A stretch of 64,000 nt of DNA, taken from the NCBI RefSeq assembly GCF_012396015.1, contig NZ_JAAXOQ010000011.1, positions 89,399-153,398 of the forward strand, in the 5' to 3' direction. Within the stretch, counting starts at the first letter, position 1. Each line of letters begins with the position of its first letter. Both the position numbers and the translations under genes were made by a program. Shown in pieces: positions 38,230 to 46,322 of the stretch. Origin of the DNA: Tsukamurella spumae. GTDB taxonomy: Bacteria > Actinomycetota > Actinomycetes > Mycobacteriales > Mycobacteriaceae. Below the pieces are notes generated by a model. It was not told the origin of the DNA. It made no database searches and saw nothing but the letters and a program-made list of their open reading frames with translations.

Positions 38230-39049
38230 ACCGCGACTGCTGACCGTCGACGAGGGCCAGCAGGCGCTGGTATCCGGAGCCGGTGAGGCGCACGAGCAGG
38301 TCGAGCGCCACCGCGTCCGGCCCGATGAGGATGCGTGCCCGGTTCTTCTTGACCCCGTTCAGGATGGTCCGCGCCGCGGAATCGGCACTGGTCCGGGCCA
38401 GATGCTTGTTGAAGAAGTCCGCGAACGCGGCCTGGTCCTGACCGTCGGCGACGGTGGCGTTGTTGCAGATGTCGGTCTTGATGCCGCCGGGGTGCACGCA
38501 CGAGACCCCCACGTCGTGCCCGCTCGAGAGCATCTCGATGCGCAGGGCCTCGGTGAAGCCCCGCACGGCGAACTTCGCGGCGTTGTAGGCGCTCTGGCCG
38601 CCGACGCCGAACAGCCCGAAGATCGAGCTGGTGTTCGCGATGTGTCCGTCGCCGGAGGCGATGAGGTGCGGCAGGAAGGCCTTGCTGCTGTTGACCACGC
38701 CCCAGAAGTCCACGTCCATCATGCGGTCGTAGTCCTTGAAGGAGGTCTTCGCGACGGAGGCGTGGTGCGCGATGCCGGCGTTGTTGAACACCAGATTGAC
38801 CACGCCGTAGTGCTCGACGACATCGTCGGCGTAGGCGAGGATCTGCTCGCGCTCGCCCACGTTGACCACCTTGGTGTGAACCTCGGCGCCGAGTGCGCGG
38901 ACGGCCTCGGCGGTGTTCTCGAGCCCGGCGGCGTCGTAGTCGCAGAGCGAGAGCTTCGCGCCCTGCCGGGCGAGCTCCAGCGCCAGCTCGCGGCCCATGC
39001 CGGACGCGACGCCCGTGACGACGGCGACCTTGCCGTGGAAGTCCTTCAT
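38222..39049 (-). CDS. Short-chain dehydrogenase/reductase
   Basis: A 275-residue classical SDR: NAD(P) motif 'VVTGVASGMGRELA' (10-23), Asp at the end of strand 2 ('LCDYDAAG', favouring NAD(H)), 'NNAGIAHH', catalytic Ser in 'NTSSIFGLFG' and 'YNAAK'. The extended C-terminus and 'FNKHLARTSADSAARTIL' resemble the SDRs often found beside lipase genes in mycolate bacteria. It starts 5 bases after the stop of the broken lipase-like gene upstream, so they form an operon. Its end overlaps the monoamine oxidase stop by 8 bases. Confidence 0.88.
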   Translation of the reverse strand: MKDFHGKVAVVTGVASGMGRELALELARQGAKLSLCDYDAAGLENTAEAVRALGAEVHTKVVNVGEREQILAYADDVVEHYGVVNLVFNNAGIAHHASVAKTSFKDYDRMMDVDFWGVVNSSKAFLPHLIASGDGHIANTSSIFGLFGVGGQSAYNAAKFAVRGFTEALRIEMLSSGHDVGVSCVHPGGIKTDICNNATVADGQDQAAFADFFNKHLARTSADSAARTILNGVKKNRARILIGPDAVALDLLVRLTGSGYQRLLALVDGQQSRFI

Positions 39050-39054
39050 CGGTG

Positions 39055-40263
39055 TCAGTTCTCCTCGTGTTCCATGACCCGCGCGAGGAACTCGGCGGCG
39101 TCGTCGGCGGCCGCGTACACGGTGCCGAAATGGTCGTTGGGGTAGAGCTTGAGGGTCACCGGCTGCCGGTGCAACGCCAGGGCGGCCGCGAGCGAGAGCC
39201 CGGACGCCACGGGCACGTCGATGTCGGTGAGGCCGTGGCCCAGGAAGATCGGCCGATCGTAGCCGTCGACTGGGGTTCCCATGTGCTGGTGCAGCGCGTC
39301 GTAGACACCCGGGATCGATCGCAGTGGAGCGCTAACCCAGGTCGAGATGCGCGCCCCCCGAAGGGCTTCGCGGGTGTCGTAGAGACTCAGTCGCTCAGCG
39401 AGCGCCACGACGCGGCGCCCCTCGTCGCTGAGCACGTCGTCGACCGCCAGGTCCGGCCGGGCGTCGCGGATGCCCGCGAGGATGTACGCGGCCTAGACGG
39501 TGGTGAGCGGCGGAAGCACCACGGGTGGAAACGAGGGCCGGAGGAACTGCACGATCCGCTCGATGTTCGCCGGTGTTCCGGTCGCGATCACGCCGCGCAG
39601 GTCCAGGTCGTACCCCGCGCCGAACTCCCGCGCGTACCGGGCTCCGTTCATCGCGGCCCCCGCGCCCTGTGACTGGCCGACCAGGGCCCACCGTCGGGAC
39701 AGCGGGAGCCCCAGCTGCCCCGCGGCCCGGACCGAGTCGATCAGGTTGTGCGCCTCCACCTTCCCGTTCAGGTAGCTCATCAGGCCGGGGGTGCCCATAC
39801 CCGCGTAGTCGGTGGCGACGACGGCGTACCCGCGCCGCAGCCAGTGGCCCAGGTAGAACTGCTGTCGCTCGGACTGGGGCTGGGCCGACGGGGTCGCCTC
39901 GTCGCACAGCCCGACGGTGCCGTGCGCCCACGCCACCACGGGCCAGCCGCCGGCCGGGGCGTCGCCGCCGGGCAGGAAGAGGGCTGCGGTGCTGACGGCG
40001 TCCGGACGGTGCTGGTTGGCCGTCGCGTACAGGAAGCGGTAGGCCTGGGCGGCGTCGTCGAGGCCGAGGGCGGGTGCCAGCGGTACCCGGTCGATCGGGG
40101 AACCGGCCGCCGGTGCGGGGCCCGTGTAGTCGCGGGCGTCGAGGCCGGACCAGTCCGGCGCGCCGATGGGGGTGATGGGGTCGGGCGTCGCGAGGCCCCG
40201 CAGCAACCCGGCGGCGCGGGTCGACAGCGCGCGGGGCAGCGCGGTCAGCGGGGTGAACGGCAC
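39055..40263 (-). pseudogene. Secretory-lipase-like alpha/beta hydrolase interrupted by an in-frame TAG
   Basis: One continuous frame from GTG 40263 to TGA 39055 encodes a lipase-family (LIP-type) hydrolase of about 402 residues, but a single TAG at 39495-39493 splits it. The 5' part holds the nucleophile 'LVGQSQGAGAAMNG' and 'AWAHGTVGLCD'. The 3' part continues in frame ('AAYILAGIRDARPDL') and holds the acid in 'LGHGLTDIDVP' and the His in 'YPNDHFG'. TAGGTT lies 6 bases upstream of 40263 (leaderless). Tyr (TAC/TAT to TAG) would be a natural ancestral residue. It could also be a sequencing error. Confidence 0.8.
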
Positions 40264-40289
40264 CACGCCAACCTAACAGTCGGTCCGGA

Positions 40290-41702
40290 TCACCGCGTGG
40301 GGCGAGGTTTCGGGATCGCGAGCGAACACGCCACCGCCACCACGCACACCGCGAGGCTGATGAGGATCGTCGCCTCGTAGGCGCCCGCGGACGGCGTCCG
40401 GACGGGCCCCGCGGAGGTCGCGGTGACCACGGTCGCCCCGGTCAGCACCATGCCGACGACGGCGGTCGCCATCGAGGTGCCGACCGATCGCATGAGGGCG
40501 TTGACGCCGTTCGCCTCCCCGGTCTGCGACACGGGTACCACGGACATGATGAGCGCCGGCATGGCCGAATAGGCGATGCCGAGGCCCGCGCCGACCAGGG
40601 CGCTCGCTGCGAGGATCCAGACCCAGGTGATGCTCCACGGCCCGGCGAGGCCGATCAACAGGACGAGGTAGCCGCCGCTGATCACGACCACGCCGGCGGC
40701 CAGCGACACCCGGGCGCCGCGCCGGTCGGTGATCCAGGAGCTGACATAGGAGAACGCGAACATCACCAGGCCGCTGGGCATGAGGACCAGACTCGCCGAG
40801 ACCATATCCAGGCCGAGTCCCGCCGGCGCCTGTACGGGTGCCATGAGCAGTTGGATCGGCATCATCTGCATCGCGTAGAACGCGAATCCGGTGGCGACGG
40901 AGGCGATGTTGGTCAGCAGGATCGGCGTACTGACCAAGGTGTGCACGTTGATGAGCGCGTTCGGGACGCGGAGCTCGTAGCGCCACCAGGCGATCGCCGA
41001 CACGACGAACGCGACGAACAGACCGAGGGTCCACGGGGCGGTCCAGCCCCAGTCGGAGGCCTTGGACAGGGGCAGGAGGACGAACGAGAGCACGGCCGTC
41101 AGGCCCACTGTGCCGACCAGGTCGAAGCGGCCGCCGGACTGATACGGCCCCTCGGGTACGAGTCGGAGGATCGCGGTGGCGCAGGCGACGGCCGCGGCCG
41201 CGCAGATCCAGAACAGGGCGTGCCAGCTGATGTGCCGTGCGATCGTGGCGGCGAAGGGCAGACCGAGCGCACCGCCCACGCCCAGCGACGCGCTCATCGC
41301 GCCGACCGCCGACCCCAGCTGCCGGGCGGGGACGATGTCGCGCATGATGCTGATGCCGACGGCGATCGTGCCGATGGCGAGTCCTTGCAGCCCGCGACCC
41401 ACCAGGAACGGCGGCAGCGTGCTGGAGAGGGCGCACACGACGGACCCGGCAGCGACGGCCGCCATGTTGCCCAGCAGCACCCGGCGCTTGCCGAACATGT
41501 CCCCGAGGCGCCCCGCGATGGGCGTGGCGACGGCGCCGACGAGCAGGGTGATCGTCAGCGTCCACGACGCATTGCTGGGGGTGGTGCGCAGGAGGCCGGG
41601 CAGTTGTGGGATGAGCGGCACGATGATCGTCTGCATGAGCGCGACGACGATCCCGGCGGCGCAGAGCACGGCGACCGCGGCGCGGGAGGCGGGCTGGGAC
41701 AG
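40290..41702 (-). CDS. MFS multidrug transporter
   Basis: A major facilitator with 12-14 helices: 'VALMQTIIVPLIPQLP' (helix 1), motif A 'GRLGDMFGKRRVLLGNM', 'GRGLQGLAIGTIAVGISIMRDIV' and 'GLGIAYSAMPALIM'. It resembles actinorhodin/DHA2-like exporters. The first standard start is GTG 41669, but this trims the N-terminus into helix 1. A CTG at 41702 has GAAGG 7 bases upstream and a -10 box (TAGGAT, 41744-41739) in good position, so I extend to it (470 residues); the 41669 start is the conservative alternative. Confidence 0.82.
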   Translation of the reverse strand: MSQPASRAAVAVLCAAGIVVALMQTIIVPLIPQLPGLLRTTPSNASWTLTITLLVGAVATPIAGRLGDMFGKRRVLLGNMAAVAAGSVVCALSSTLPPFLVGRGLQGLAIGTIAVGISIMRDIVPARQLGSAVGAMSASLGVGGALGLPFAATIARHISWHALFWICAAAAVACATAILRLVPEGPYQSGGRFDLVGTVGLTAVLSFVLLPLSKASDWGWTAPWTLGLFVAFVVSAIAWWRYELRVPNALINVHTLVSTPILLTNIASVATGFAFYAMQMMPIQLLMAPVQAPAGLGLDMVSASLVLMPSGLVMFAFSYVSSWITDRRGARVSLAAGVVVISGGYLVLLIGLAGPWSITWVWILAASALVGAGLGIAYSAMPALIMSVVPVSQTGEANGVNALMRSVGTSMATAVVGMVLTGATVVTATSAGPVRTPSAGAYEATILISLAVCVVAVACSLAIPKPRPTR

Positions 41703-41778
41703 GGGAGTGCCTTCGTTGTCGGCGGCGGGCTGCCAGCGATCCTAACAACGCCGGCCCCTGCCGAGGACGCCTGCACCG

Positions 41779-42600
41779 TCAGGGACGGCGCTCCAGATCG
41801 GGGTGCCCCGCGAACCGTGCCGCAGGTCCGGCCAGGGCGCCGCGCAGGTACAGGAAGAGCTCGCGGGCGTGCGCCCCGGGCCAATCCGCGGGCAGGGCCT
41901 CGGCCGGTAGGCCGGGATCGCGGTAGGGCAGATCGCGCCATGCCGTGACGAGGCGGAGGTGATCGGCGAAGGCCTCGGCGTCCGCGCCCGGCGTCGCGTC
42001 CCAGCGGTCCCGCACCGGTGCGAACTCCGCGAGGAACCCGCGGTACTCGTCGGCGACGGCGTCGAGGTCCCACCACTGCGCCGCCTCGGTGCGAAGCCGC
42101 TCGACGGACGGCGCGTGCAGGTCGAACCACTCGACGTAGCCGTCGAGCTCGAGCCGGGCGAGCCGAGCGCGGGCCTCCTCGCCGATGCCCGACGGGGCGA
42201 TGTAAACGCTGGCGCCCACGACGCCGAAGCCCATCTCGCCCAGTGTCTTCTTGAGCAGGACGCGGCGGGCGCGCTGCGATTCCGGCACCGAGAAGACGGC
42301 CAGGGACCACGCGGCAGAGGGGTCGTACGGGTGATCGCCGAAGATCCTGCTGTCGCCGGCCTCGAAGGCCGCCGCCCGGCGCCCCGCGAGGAGGTAGTGG
42401 CCCGGGGCGGCGGCGTCGAGGAGTCCTCGGGACTTCATCCGCGAGACGCTCGAGCGCACGGACTGCTCGTCGGGGCCGGCGGTGCCGATCAGGGCGATGA
42501 TCTGCGAGATCGGCAGGGGCTCGGAGCCGCGGCCGTACAGTCCGAACAGCGAGACGATGAGATCGCGGACCAGCGGCTGCGAGCGAACTGCGTCCGTCAT
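41779..42600 (-). CDS. PaaX-family transcriptional regulator
   Basis: A 273-residue protein with the PaaX N-terminal winged helix ('LIVSLFGLYGRGSEPLPISQIIALIG' and 'SSVSRMKSRGLLDAA'), a central domain ('WSLAVFSVPESQRARRVLLKKTLGEMGFG') and a C-terminal PaaX domain. PaaX proteins are repressors released by aryl-CoA thioesters such as phenylacetyl-CoA. Its place beside a gene set making 2-aminobenzoyl-CoA suggests an aryl-CoA ligand of that pathway. The RidA gene lies 62 bases upstream on the same strand, so co-transcription is possible. Confidence 0.87.
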   Translation of the reverse strand: MTDAVRSQPLVRDLIVSLFGLYGRGSEPLPISQIIALIGTAGPDEQSVRSSVSRMKSRGLLDAAAPGHYLLAGRRAAAFEAGDSRIFGDHPYDPSAAWSLAVFSVPESQRARRVLLKKTLGEMGFGVVGASVYIAPSGIGEEARARLARLELDGYVEWFDLHAPSVERLRTEAAQWWDLDAVADEYRGFLAEFAPVRDRWDATPGADAEAFADHLRLVTAWRDLPYRDPGLPAEALPADWPGAHARELFLYLRGALAGPAARFAGHPDLERRP

Positions 42601-42662
42601 CGGCCTGCGGCTCCCTTCGTCGGCGGGCGGTGCGGCGAGCCGCACCGGGCTCTGCAGGGAGG

Positions 42663-43073
42663 CTACCCCCGTGCGCCGGACCCGATCTCCGCGATGCCCG
42701 CGATCTCGATCATCGCCTCGGGCTGCCACAGCTCGCTGATGCCGATGCCCGCCATCGCCGGGTAGTGATCGCCGGCGAGCTCGCGCCAGATGCGTCCGAT
42801 CTCCTTGCCGTTGCGCTGGTAGTCCTGCACGTCGGTGAGGTAGATCGTCACCGACACCAGGTCGTCGGGAGTCCCACCCGCTTCGGCCACGGTGGCGAGG
42901 ACGTTGGAGAAGGCGCGCCGGAACTGCTCGACGATGCCCCCCGGAACGATCGTGCCGTCGGCGTCCATGGCGGTCTGCCCGCCGAGGTGGAGCGTGTTCC
43001 CGACGCGGGTGCCGTGCGCGAAGCCGCGGGGGACGGCGAGCTGGGCGGGATTGACGGTGACCTTGGCTGGCAT
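42663..43073 (-). CDS. RidA-family enamine/imine deaminase
   Basis: A 136-residue RidA/YjgF protein: 'RVGNTLHLGGQTAMDADG', 'EQFRRAFSNVLATVAEAGGTPDDLVSVTIYLTD' and 'IEIAGIAEI'. Family members hydrolyse reactive enamines/imines to ketones plus ammonia. Divergent from the 2-aminobenzoate operon, it fits deamination of the non-aromatic 2-amino intermediate made by the monooxygenase/reductase. The usual Arg in the C-terminal 'R..vE' segment appears replaced here ('EAMIEIAG'), so the activity may differ. GAAAGGAA precedes the ATG. Confidence 0.85.
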   Translation of the reverse strand: MPAKVTVNPAQLAVPRGFAHGTRVGNTLHLGGQTAMDADGTIVPGGIVEQFRRAFSNVLATVAEAGGTPDDLVSVTIYLTDVQDYQRNGKEIGRIWRELAGDHYPAMAGIGISELWQPEAMIEIAGIAEIGSGARG

Positions 43074-43152
43074 GGGGGTTCCTTTCGTGCAGAGGCGGAT
43101 CGGTGATGAAAGGGTCTGTTCCCCGTGTGTGATCCGTGCTACATTCAGCCTA

Positions 43153-43168
43153 TCTGACGGGCGTCAGA
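43153..43168. promoter_or_regulatory. Perfect 7-2-7 palindrome at the 2-aminobenzoate operon promoter
   Basis: TCTGACG-GG-CGTCAGA is a perfect 16-bp palindrome 88 bases before the cupin start and 80 bases before the divergent ridA start. It is a likely repressor operator; the linked PaaX-type regulator is the nearest candidate, although the TGACG-CGTCA shape also suits TetR proteins. Confidence 0.6.
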
Positions 43169-43255
43169 AACGCTACATACATCCGGAGAAGGACTCCTCC
43201 GTACCCCGATCCGCATCGCGGCCCGACCGGATCCATCACCCGAAAGGCGAAGCCC

Positions 43256-43711
43256 ATGACCGACCAGATCGTCGACCCCGCACTCCTGCCCACCGGCGAC
43301 GTCCCCGTCGTCACCCGGCACGGCGCGGAGAGCACCGACACCGCGCAGTCCGGCGACTGCATCCGGGTCTCCGGCGTCAGCATCCAGCACACTCCGGCCA
43401 CGAAGATCTGGTACGGCCAGGTGCGCAACAAGCCCGGTTACCGGTCGCTGCCGCATCACCACGGCGAGGCCGAGACCGGCGGCTACGTGCTCTCCGGCCA
43501 CGGCCGGATCTACTACGGAGAGGGCTACGCCCAGTACACCGACATGACCGAGGGCGACTGGGTCTTCGTGCCGCCCTACATGCCCCACGTCGAGGCGAAC
43601 ATGTCCGTCACGGACGACCTCGTCTGGCTGACCTGCCGCACGCCGGAGAACATCGTCGTCAATCTCGACGACGTCGAGGACACGGCGCTCGAGGGGTACC
43701 GGCGCGCATGA
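43256..43711 (+). CDS. Small cupin protein of the 2-aminobenzoate operon
   Basis: A 151-residue single-domain cupin with a metal-binding motif 1 'LPHHHGEAETGGYVLSGHG' (His67-His69, Glu73) and motif 2 ending 'PYMPHVEAN' (His111). Such proteins may be metal-dependent isomerases, hydrolases or dioxygenases. GAAAGG lies 8 bases before the ATG. It is the first gene of an operon (cupin, thioesterase, aryl-CoA ligase, monooxygenase fusion) and overlaps the thioesterase gene by 4 bases. It might act on a hydroxylated or ring-reduced intermediate; no reaction can be assigned. Confidence 0.82.
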   Translation: MTDQIVDPALLPTGDVPVVTRHGAESTDTAQSGDCIRVSGVSIQHTPATKIWYGQVRNKPGYRSLPHHHGEAETGGYVLSGHGRIYYGEGYAQYTDMTEGDWVFVPPYMPHVEANMSVTDDLVWLTCRTPENIVVNLDDVEDTALEGYRRA

Positions 43712-44628
43712 CCACCGTCAACGAGTTCGACAGCAACGTGGCCGATTCCGCGCGGTTCCTCGATGCGGTGCGCCTCACCGAGACCGACGACGCCCCGGCG
43801 GGCCACCGGGCCTTCACCGCCACCACCCAGTACGTGCCCTGGCCGAAGGCCTACGGCGGCGACCTCGTGGCGCAGGCCGTGGCCGCGGCGTGCGCCACCG
43901 TCGAGGGGAAGACCGTGCACTCGGCGCACAGCTACTTCCTCCGCCCCGCCGAGATCGGAGGCGACGTGCGCTACGAGGTCGAGATCCTGCGCGACGGACG
44001 CGGTTACGCCACGCGCCACGTCCGCGGCCTGCAGAGCGGCAAGGTCATCTACACCTGCTACGCCTCCTTCGCCGCCGGAGCGGACGGCACCGAGATCCCC
44101 GGGGCTCCGCTCGTCGGCGAGGTGGCGGCGACCGGACTCGCGGGCGTCCCCGACCCCGAGAGCCTGCCGAGCTCGGCGCAGGCCCTCGCCGGCCGCGACG
44201 GTGCCGACGCCGACTACTGGTCTCACGGCCGTAGTTTCGAGATGAGGCACGTTCCGGACCCGATCTACCTGCCCGGCGACCGCGACCGCGACCGCGTCCC
44301 GCGCCAGGCGGTGTGGATCAAGGCCTTCTCGGAGCTCCCTGAGGAGCAGACGGTGCACGACATCGCGCTGGCGTACTGCTGCGACTACACGATCCTCGAG
44401 CCCTCGCTGCGAGCACTGGGAGCGTCGTGGTCCGATGAGGGCCTGCGCACCGCCAGCCTCGATCACGCGATGTGGTTCCACCGCCCGGCCCGCCTGGACG
44501 ACTGGGTCCTGTACTCGCAGGAGTCGCTCAACGTCGGCTCCTCCCGCGGCCTGAACACGGGCCGCTTCCACGACCGCAAGGGGACCCACCTGGCCACCGT
44601 GTGCCAGGAGGGCCTGCTCGCGCAGTGA
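43708..44628 (+). CDS. tesB: Acyl-CoA thioesterase II
   Basis: A 306-residue TesB-type double hot-dog thioesterase. 'QYVPWPKAYGGDLVAQAVAAACATV' and 'HSAHSYFLRPAEIGGDVRYEVEILRDGRGYATRHV' form the first fold. The second has 'HAMWFHRPARLDDWVLYSQES' and 'RGLNTGRFHDRKGTHLATVCQEGL', with the usual catalytic Asp/Gln/Thr region. Probably hydrolyses pathway CoA thioesters, perhaps to relieve CoA trapping. ATG overlaps the cupin stop by 4 bases; the ligase begins 14 bases later. Confidence 0.88.
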   Translation: MTTVNEFDSNVADSARFLDAVRLTETDDAPAGHRAFTATTQYVPWPKAYGGDLVAQAVAAACATVEGKTVHSAHSYFLRPAEIGGDVRYEVEILRDGRGYATRHVRGLQSGKVIYTCYASFAAGADGTEIPGAPLVGEVAATGLAGVPDPESLPSSAQALAGRDGADADYWSHGRSFEMRHVPDPIYLPGDRDRDRVPRQAVWIKAFSELPEEQTVHDIALAYCCDYTILEPSLRALGASWSDEGLRTASLDHAMWFHRPARLDDWVLYSQESLNVGSSRGLNTGRFHDRKGTHLATVCQEGLLAQ

Positions 44629-44641
44629 CGGAAGGCCGACG

Positions 44642-46291
44642 ATGACGCTCTCTCCCAGCGCCCACGAGGACACCTTCGCCCGCGACCACCTGCCACCCCG
44701 GGGGCAGTGGCCGACCCTCGAGTTCACCCTGCCCGGGCTGCGGTACCCCGACCGCCTCAACGCCGCTGCGGCGCTCGTCGACGAGGGCGCGGAACGGTTC
44801 GGCGACCGGCCGGCGATCCGGACGCCCGAGGGCCTGCTGTGGACCTACCGGGACCTGCGTGCCGCGTCGGACCGAGTGGCGCAGGTCCTCGTCGACGAGC
44901 TCGGCGTGCGGCCCGGGAACCGGGTGCTGCTCCGCGAGGGCAACACCCCGTGGCTCGTGGCCTCCTGGCTCGGCGCCCTCAAGGCGGGCGCCGTACTCGT
45001 GACCACGATGCCGATGCTGCGCCCCGGCGAGCTCGTGGACCTGCTCGAACGCACCACGCCCGCGGTCTGCCTCAGCGGCGCGGCGGCGGCCCCCGATCTG
45101 CGGGAGGCGCTGGAGCGCACCGGCTCCGGCGCTGAGCTGGTCCTCATCGGCGGTGACGACCCGGAGCGGCTCGAGGAGCGCGCCGCGCGCCACACCGGTG
45201 CCTTCACACCCGTCGCGACCGCCGCGGACGACGTCGCGCTGCTCTGCCCGACCTCGGGGAGCACCGGCCGCCCCAAGATCACGATGCACCTCCACCGCGA
45301 CGTCCTGGCCAACGCCGACACCTTCGCCCGGCACGTGCTCCGTCCGGTGCCCGAGGACGTCTTCGCGGGATCGCCGCCGCTCGCCTTCACCTTCGGCCTG
45401 GGCGGCCTCGTCGTCTTCCCGCTGCGCTTCGGCGCGAGCACCGTGCTCACCGAGCGCGCCACCCCGATGCGGCTGGCTGAGGTCGTCGCCGAGCACGGCG
45501 TCACCGTCCTGTTCACCGCGCCCACGGCGTACCGCGCGATCATCCGGGGCGGTGGTGCGGGTCTGCTCCGTGGGGTCCGCGTGGGCGTCTCCGCCGGCGA
45601 GCATCTGTCCGAGGAGACCTTCGTCCTGGTCCGCGAGGAGTGCGGCGTCGAGCTGGTCAACGGCATCGGCTGCACCGAGCTGCTGCACGTCTTCCTCTCC
45701 ACGGCGCCCGGCCGCACCGCCGCGGGGACGCTAGGCATCCCCGTGCCCGGCTATCGCGCCACGGTCCTGGGCCCGGACGACGCGGAGGTCGGCCCCGGCG
45801 TCCCGGGGCGGCTGGCCGTCATCGGGCCCACGGGCTGCCGGTACCTCGACGATGCCCGGCAGCTCGGCTACGTGGTCGACGGGTGGAACGTCACCGGCGA
45901 CACCGTGGTCCGCGATGCCGACGGGACCTTCCGGTTCCAGGCCCGCTCCGATTCGATGATCGTCTCCTCGGGCTACAACATCGGCGGTCCCGAGGTCGAG
46001 GCGGCGATCTGCGCGGACGACGCCGTCGTGGAGGCCGCGGTCGTGGGGCGGCCCGACACCGAGCGCGGCGCGGTCGTCTGCGCCTTCGTCGTGCTCCGCG
46101 CGGGGGAGGAACCCGGCCCCGCCATGGTGCGACGCATCCAGGACGGCGTGAGGGCCCGCCTCGCCCCGTACAAGTACCCGCGCGACGTCCGCTTCGTGGA
46201 CGCGCTGCCGCGCAACCCCTCCGGCAAGCTCCAGCATTTCCGGCTCCGAGATCAATTGGCCCGTGAGGCCGACGCCGCGGTTCGCGGCTGA
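44642..46291 (+). CDS. 2-aminobenzoate/benzoate-type CoA ligase
   Basis: A 549-residue adenylate-forming ligase. The phosphate loop is 'PTSGSTGRPKITMH', the A5-like segment 'NGIGCTELLHVFLS', the hinge 'GWNVTGDTVVRDADGTFRFQARSDSMIVSSGYNIGGPEVE' and the catalytic lysine 'NPSGKLQHF'. The benzoate-CoA-ligase N-terminus is also present. In Azoarcus-type aerobic anthranilate degradation this enzyme makes 2-aminobenzoyl-CoA; the fused monooxygenase/reductase immediately downstream makes that assignment likely. Benzoate or salicylate are alternatives. Confidence 0.85.
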   Translation: MTLSPSAHEDTFARDHLPPRGQWPTLEFTLPGLRYPDRLNAAAALVDEGAERFGDRPAIRTPEGLLWTYRDLRAASDRVAQVLVDELGVRPGNRVLLREGNTPWLVASWLGALKAGAVLVTTMPMLRPGELVDLLERTTPAVCLSGAAAAPDLREALERTGSGAELVLIGGDDPERLEERAARHTGAFTPVATAADDVALLCPTSGSTGRPKITMHLHRDVLANADTFARHVLRPVPEDVFAGSPPLAFTFGLGGLVVFPLRFGASTVLTERATPMRLAEVVAEHGVTVLFTAPTAYRAIIRGGGAGLLRGVRVGVSAGEHLSEETFVLVREECGVELVNGIGCTELLHVFLSTAPGRTAAGTLGIPVPGYRATVLGPDDAEVGPGVPGRLAVIGPTGCRYLDDARQLGYVVDGWNVTGDTVVRDADGTFRFQARSDSMIVSSGYNIGGPEVEAAICADDAVVEAAVVGRPDTERGAVVCAFVVLRAGEEPGPAMVRRIQDGVRARLAPYKYPRDVRFVDALPRNPSGKLQHFRLRDQLAREADAAVRG

Positions 46292-46322
46292 CCGACCCAC
46301 CTCAGCACGAAGGACTTGAGAC

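Noticed and set aside
39055..39435. A separate small gene downstream of the lipase-like gene
   Set aside because: It is the in-frame continuation of the same hydrolase after one TAG and carries the missing catalytic Asp and His.
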